NCBI GenBank assembly: GCA_002898935.1
Contig: BEII01000043.1
Span: 1-9,058, forward strand
DNA length: 9,058 nucleotides
Direction: 5' to 3'
Source: a bacterium HR32
GTDB taxonomy: Bacteria; Sysuimicrobiota; Sysuimicrobiia; Sysuimicrobiales; Sysuimicrobiaceae
A program made the translations under genes and the position numbers. The notes under the pieces are model-generated. The model had not been told where the DNA came from, made no database searches, and worked only from the letters and a program-made list of their open reading frames with translations. Below, in pieces: positions 6,224-9,058 of this stretch (positions are counted from its first letter, which is position 1; every line of letters begins with the position of its first letter).

Positions 6224-7747
6224 CTAGCCGCGGGCTCGGGCCAGTTCCTCCCACAGGCCCCGGGCTTCCACCGCCGCCCGGTACGCCCGCGCCAGGGGTC
6301 CGTACCGCCGCGCCCGCTCCGGGACCGGGAGGGAGCGGCGCTCCACCCGAACGAAGCGTGAGACGGCCTCCTCCCAGTCGGTAAAGACGCCGACGCCGTA
6401 GCCGGCCAGGATCGCGGACCCTAGGGCCGCGGCCTCGGTGAGGTTCAGGCGCGCGAACGGCAGCGCCAGCACGTCGGCCTTGATCTGGTTCCAAAGGTCG
6501 CTGCGGCTGCCGCCTCCGACCACACGCACCTCGCTGAGGGGCAAGTCCGGGACGAGCGCCCGCGCGGTGTCCAGGTACACCCGGTATTCGTACGCGACAC
6601 CCTCCAGCAGCGCACGCCACAGGTGTCCGGGGCCGTGGCTCCACGTCAGCCCCACCCACGCGCCGCGGACGTCGGGCTCGCTGGGGCACACACGGCCGCC
6701 CAGGTGCGGCACGAACACGAGCCCCTCGGAACCGGGCGGGACGCGACCGGCGAGCTCGTCCAGCGCCGCGTAGTCCCAAGCTCGACCCGGTGCCACCTCC
6801 TGCAAAAGGTCCCGCCACCACCGCAGGTTCAGGCCCCCGCCGTTCACGTAGCCGATCAGGTACCAGCGGCCCGAGGGGACCGTGCGGGCGCACAGCACCG
6901 TCCCGGCCTCCGCGTCCGGGGCGAAACGGTCCACGCACACGGCCAGCACGGAAGCGGTCCCTGCGGCGTCGTACCCCTGGCCCGGGCGGAGGACCCCGGC
7001 TCCCAACATAGCGGCCGCCTGGTCTCCCGCACCGGCGACCACCGGCACCCCGGCCCGCAAGCCTAGCTGTGCTGCCGCGTCGGGGGCCAAGCGCCCGACC
7101 ACCTCCCAGGGCTCCACGATCCTGGGCAACCGGTCCGCGGAGACCTCGAACAGGCCGCACAGCTCTTCGGACCATGACCCGCGGCGGGCGTCGGCCAGGC
7201 AGGTGAAGTGCAGGTAGGTGGGGTCGATGAAGGCGTCGTCGCCGGACAACCCGGCGAGCCGCATGGTCACGTATGCCGCGGGCATCACGAACTTGTGGAT
7301 CCGGGCGAAGGCTTCGGGCCGCTCGTGGCGCCACCACAGGATCTTGGGCCCGTGGGAGTACGTGGGGGGTGCTCCGGCGTGCGCGCACACCGCCCGGGCG
7401 TGCGCCCGCATGCGCTCCACGTACCGCGCGCAACGCGTGTCCAACCACGAGTCGTACGGGATGGCCGCGCGCCCCGCGCGGTCCACGGCGGTCAGCCCAG
7501 CCATCTGGCCGTCCACGCAAAGCGCCGCCACGGCGCCGGGGGCGAGGGCGGCCCGTTCGACGCACGCGCGCACCGCGCGGACCACGGAATCCAGCATCTC
7601 CTCGGGGTCCTGCTCCACGACCCCGGGGGCCGGCTGGATCAGCCGCGAGGGCTCCGTGGCCTCGGCCAGGATGTGGCCGTCCTCCCGGACCACCACGGCC
7701 TTGGTGGCCGTGGTCCCGAGATCCACACCGCACAGGTGCACCGGCAC
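6224..7747 (-). CDS. FGGY-family carbohydrate kinase (xylulokinase-like)
   Basis: ATP-dependent kinase of the FGGY family, 507 residues, cytosolic; it phosphorylates a ketose, polyol or sugar acid. The N-terminal phosphate loop is GVDLGTTATK (7-16) with D9 as the expected Mg/ATP aspartate. A substrate-site segment GQMAG (80-84) resembles GQMHG of xylulokinases, followed by WLDTR (101-105), the WxDxR pattern. The catalytic-base aspartate is D242 in GAGDQAAA. The C-terminal domain has NGGGLN (302-307) and the adenosine-binding GGGSRSDLWNQ (411-421). The start is the GTG at 7747, with AAGGGAG nine bases upstream inside the end of the isomerase gene; an in-frame GTG two codons later is possible. 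Only two bases separate it from the isomerase stop, so translation is probably coupled. The family is certain. Xylulose is the nearest guess, but gluconate, fuculose or another substrate cannot be excluded. Confidence 0.92.
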   Translation of the reverse strand: MPVHLCGVDLGTTATKAVVVREDGHILAEATEPSRLIQPAPGVVEQDPEEMLDSVVRAVRACVERAALAPGAVAALCVDGQMAGLTAVDRAGRAAIPYDSWLDTRCARYVERMRAHARAVCAHAGAPPTYSHGPKILWWRHERPEAFARIHKFVMPAAYVTMRLAGLSGDDAFIDPTYLHFTCLADARRGSWSEELCGLFEVSADRLPRIVEPWEVVGRLAPDAAAQLGLRAGVPVVAGAGDQAAAMLGAGVLRPGQGYDAAGTASVLAVCVDRFAPDAEAGTVLCARTVPSGRWYLIGYVNGGGLNLRWWRDLLQEVAPGRAWDYAALDELAGRVPPGSEGLVFVPHLGGRVCPSEPDVRGAWVGLTWSHGPGHLWRALLEGVAYEYRVYLDTARALVPDLPLSEVRVVGGGSRSDLWNQIKADVLALPFARLNLTEAAALGSAILAGYGVGVFTDWEEAVSRFVRVERRSLPVPERARRYGPLARAYRAAVEARGLWEELARARG

Positions 7748-7749
7748 TT

Positions 7750-8298
7750 TCAGCCGCTCCCTTCGAACCGCGGGCCGTCCTCTCCCGCCACCACCCGCAC
7801 GCCGAACCCGGTGCGCCCAACGCTCTCGTAGTCGTGACCTGCGTCCGCCGGGTACACGTAGAACAGCACCAGGGGTTCGGAGCCCGTGTTCACGCTGCGG
7901 TGCGCCCACCCGGGGGGCACGTACACCACCGTGCCCGGCTCCACGCGCTCCACCCGTGCGTGACCGTCTGGGTCGCGCAGCACCAGGGCCCCCTCGCCCC
8001 GGAGCACGTAGTAGACCTCCGCGGTCCCCCGGATCCGGTGGTAGTGGCCCCGGGTCATGAAGTACTCCCGGCCCACCCGACCCGGGTACACCCGGGTGAT
8101 CCCATAGCGCAGGTGGCCCGGGTCCTGCGGCACCGGCGGTTCGTAGGTCTCGTACACCGGCGGGTCTCCGGCTCGCACCAGCGCCTCCAGGGCGTCGGCG
8201 TCTTCGAAGACGCCCCGGAGGTCGCTGGCGCGGCGCACATGGGCTGCGACCCCCACAAGGCCAACCGGTTCGGTCACCGCGTGCCGCCACGGGTCCAC
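7750..8298 (-). CDS. Cupin-type glucose-6-phosphate isomerase (archaeal-type PGI family)
   Basis: Metal-dependent cupin isomerase converting glucose-6-phosphate and fructose-6-phosphate, or a related aldose/ketose phosphate; 182 residues, cytosolic. The cupin metal site is complete: H85 and H87 in GHYHR, E94 in TAEVYY and H133 in GWAHRS. Their spacing equals that of the Pyrococcus furiosus enzyme (ligands H88, H90, E97, H136). The family tail YPADAGHDY (149-157) is also present, and the length is close to the roughly 190 residues known. It is unrelated to the usual two-domain bacterial PGI. The GTG start at 8298 is supported by GAGG overlapping the aldehyde dehydrogenase stop five bases upstream. 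It sits 7 bases after that gene and 2 before the FGGY kinase, so it belongs to a sugar operon rather than a central-metabolism locus. The family call is strong; the in vivo substrate is less certain. Confidence 0.9.
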   Translation of the reverse strand: MDPWRHAVTEPVGLVGVAAHVRRASDLRGVFEDADALEALVRAGDPPVYETYEPPVPQDPGHLRYGITRVYPGRVGREYFMTRGHYHRIRGTAEVYYVLRGEGALVLRDPDGHARVERVEPGTVVYVPPGWAHRSVNTGSEPLVLFYVYPADAGHDYESVGRTGFGVRVVAGEDGPRFEGSG

Positions 8299-8305
8299 GC
8301 CAGCC

Positions 8306-9058
8306 TCACACCAGGTCCACGCGGACGTGCTTGGTCAACAGGTACTCTTCCAACCCCTCGTGGGAGAGCTCGATGCCGAACCCGCTCTCCTTCCAGCCGC
8401 CGTACGGGAACGGGACTTCTCCGCCCACGACGTTGTTCACACCCACCGTGCCGGCCTCCAAGCCCTCCGCCACCGCGAAGGCGGTGCGCAGGTCCCGGGT
8501 GTAGACGTACGCCAGCAGGCCGTAGGGGCTGTCGTTCGCGAGCCGCAGGGCCTCCTCGAGGTCTTCAAAGGGCATGATGGGGGCGACCGGGCCGAAGGTC
8601 TCCTCCCGCATGACCTTCATGGAGTGGTCCACGTCCACCAGGACCGTGGGGGTGAAGAAGTATCCGCGGGCGAACCCTTCGGGCCGACTGCCCCCGTACA
8701 CCGCCCGCGCGCCCTTCGCCCGGGCGTCCTCGATGTGCTGCACGGTCTTCTCGAGCCCTTCCCGGGTGGTCATGGGCCCCAGGTCCGGATCCTCCAGTCC
8801 CGGGCCGATCCGCAGTGCCCGGGTGCACGCCACGAAGCGTTCCACGAAGGCCTCGTACACCGACCGGTGGACGTACACCCGGTTCACGGCGTTGCACACC
8901 TGCCCCATGTTGCGGAAGGCCCGGTAGCTGGCTCCCCGGGCTGCCGCGTCCAGGTCCGCGTCCGGGAACACGAGGAGGGGACAGTGTCCGCTGAGCTCCA
9001 GGGACACCCGCTTGAGCCCGTCCGCGGCCATGCGGAGGATCTCCTTGCCGGTCTGGGT
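8306..9058 (-). CDS. NAD(P)-dependent aldehyde dehydrogenase, C-terminal half (5' end outside window)
   Basis: ALDH-superfamily enzyme that oxidises an aldehyde to an acid. The visible 250 residues are about half of the usual 480; the coenzyme domain's first half lies beyond the right edge. The frame is open to the edge, so the ATG at 9031 is internal. Numbering from the edge: the general-base glutamate is E21 in LELSG, and the nucleophile is C55 in NMGQVCNA, at the standard 34-residue spacing. EETFGPVAP, the FGPVAP-type strand and the C-terminal PYGGWKESGFG also match. The ELSGHCP segment differs from the common ELGGKSP/ELGGNAP. The closest styles are succinate-semialdehyde, lactaldehyde, glycolaldehyde and 2-oxoglutarate-semialdehyde dehydrogenases. 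It is the most upstream visible gene of the isomerase-kinase operon and could oxidise an aldehyde released by sugar-acid cleavage. The substrate cannot be assigned. Confidence 0.93.
   Translation of the reverse strand, partial: TQTGKEILRMAADGLKRVSLELSGHCPLLVFPDADLDAAARGASYRAFRNMGQVCNAVNRVYVHRSVYEAFVERFVACTRALRIGPGLEDPDLGPMTTREGLEKTVQHIEDARAKGARAVYGGSRPEGFARGYFFTPTVLVDVDHSMKVMREETFGPVAPIMPFEDLEEALRLANDSPYGLLAYVYTRDLRTAFAVAEGLEAGTVGVNNVVGGEVPFPYGGWKESGFGIELSHEGLEEYLLTKHVRVDLV

Noticed and set aside
6203..6240. A possible bidirectional terminator between the convergent genes
   Set aside because: Only a weak CCCGAG/CTCGGG pairing with a loop of about 32 bases can be drawn, with no T-run on either side; I did not annotate it.
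5080..6384. A 434-codon plus-strand open frame over the D-2-hydroxyacid dehydrogenase
   Set aside because: It is low-complexity Gly/Arg/Pro/Ala protein in another frame of a well-supported dehydrogenase; no domain is visible.
5871..7820. A 649-codon minus-strand open frame across the FGGY kinase and the dehydrogenase
   Set aside because: It is a shadow of the kinase, Arg/Gly-rich without motifs, and it also overlaps the end of the opposite-strand dehydrogenase.
7273..8577. A 434-codon plus-strand open frame opposite the kinase, isomerase and aldehyde dehydrogenase
   Set aside because: It is antisense to three motif-complete genes, with composition typical of spurious GC-rich frames and no SD.
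8306..9031. Treating the ATG at 9031 as the true start of the aldehyde dehydrogenase
   Set aside because: The frame continues upstream with family-like sequence (TGKEI) to the window edge, and half of the expected protein is missing, so the ATG is internal.

Overview
The window is a GC-rich bacterial stretch in which almost every base is coding. GTG and TTG starts are common and most genes have a strong purine-rich Shine-Dalgarno (SD) site. Together with an ABC sugar importer, this fits a GC-rich, soil, sediment or thermophile-type bacterium. The sequence alone does not fix the phylum. There is no rRNA, tRNA, CRISPR array, transposase or phage gene, and no transcriptional regulator.

Nine protein genes are supported; eight lie on the minus strand. 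Read in the direction of transcription, from the right edge, the first block is an aldehyde dehydrogenase (N-terminal half outside the window), a cupin-type glucose-6-phosphate isomerase and an FGGY carbohydrate kinase. These are packed with gaps of 7 and 2 bases and form one clear operon. The second block is a class II HpcH/HpaI aldolase (TTG start), a ribokinase-like PfkB kinase, a classical SDR dehydrogenase, a sugar-type ABC solute-binding protein and an ABC permease that runs off the left edge. Between the blocks one plus-strand gene encodes a D-2-hydroxyacid dehydrogenase. It is divergent from the aldolase (shared ~130-base upstream region) and convergent with the FGGY kinase (stops only 9 bases apart).

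Taken together this is a carbohydrate uptake and catabolism island. The binding protein and permease import a sugar, polyol or sugar acid. The SDR and the two kinases would oxidise and phosphorylate it. The aldolase would release pyruvate plus an aldehyde. The aldehyde dehydrogenase and the D-2-hydroxyacid dehydrogenase could handle the short-chain products. The substrate cannot be read from the sequence, and no dehydratase, second permease or transporter ATPase is inside the window.

The most notable non-coding signals are a perfect 15-bp hairpin between the binding-protein and permease genes, and a pair of palindromes upstream of the core SDR start. Those palindromes lie between two in-frame SDR starts, each with its own good ribosome-binding site. 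I see no wholly new system. The unusual part is the gene combination: a cupin isomerase, two sugar kinases, an HpaI aldolase and a hydroxyacid reductase around one importer.
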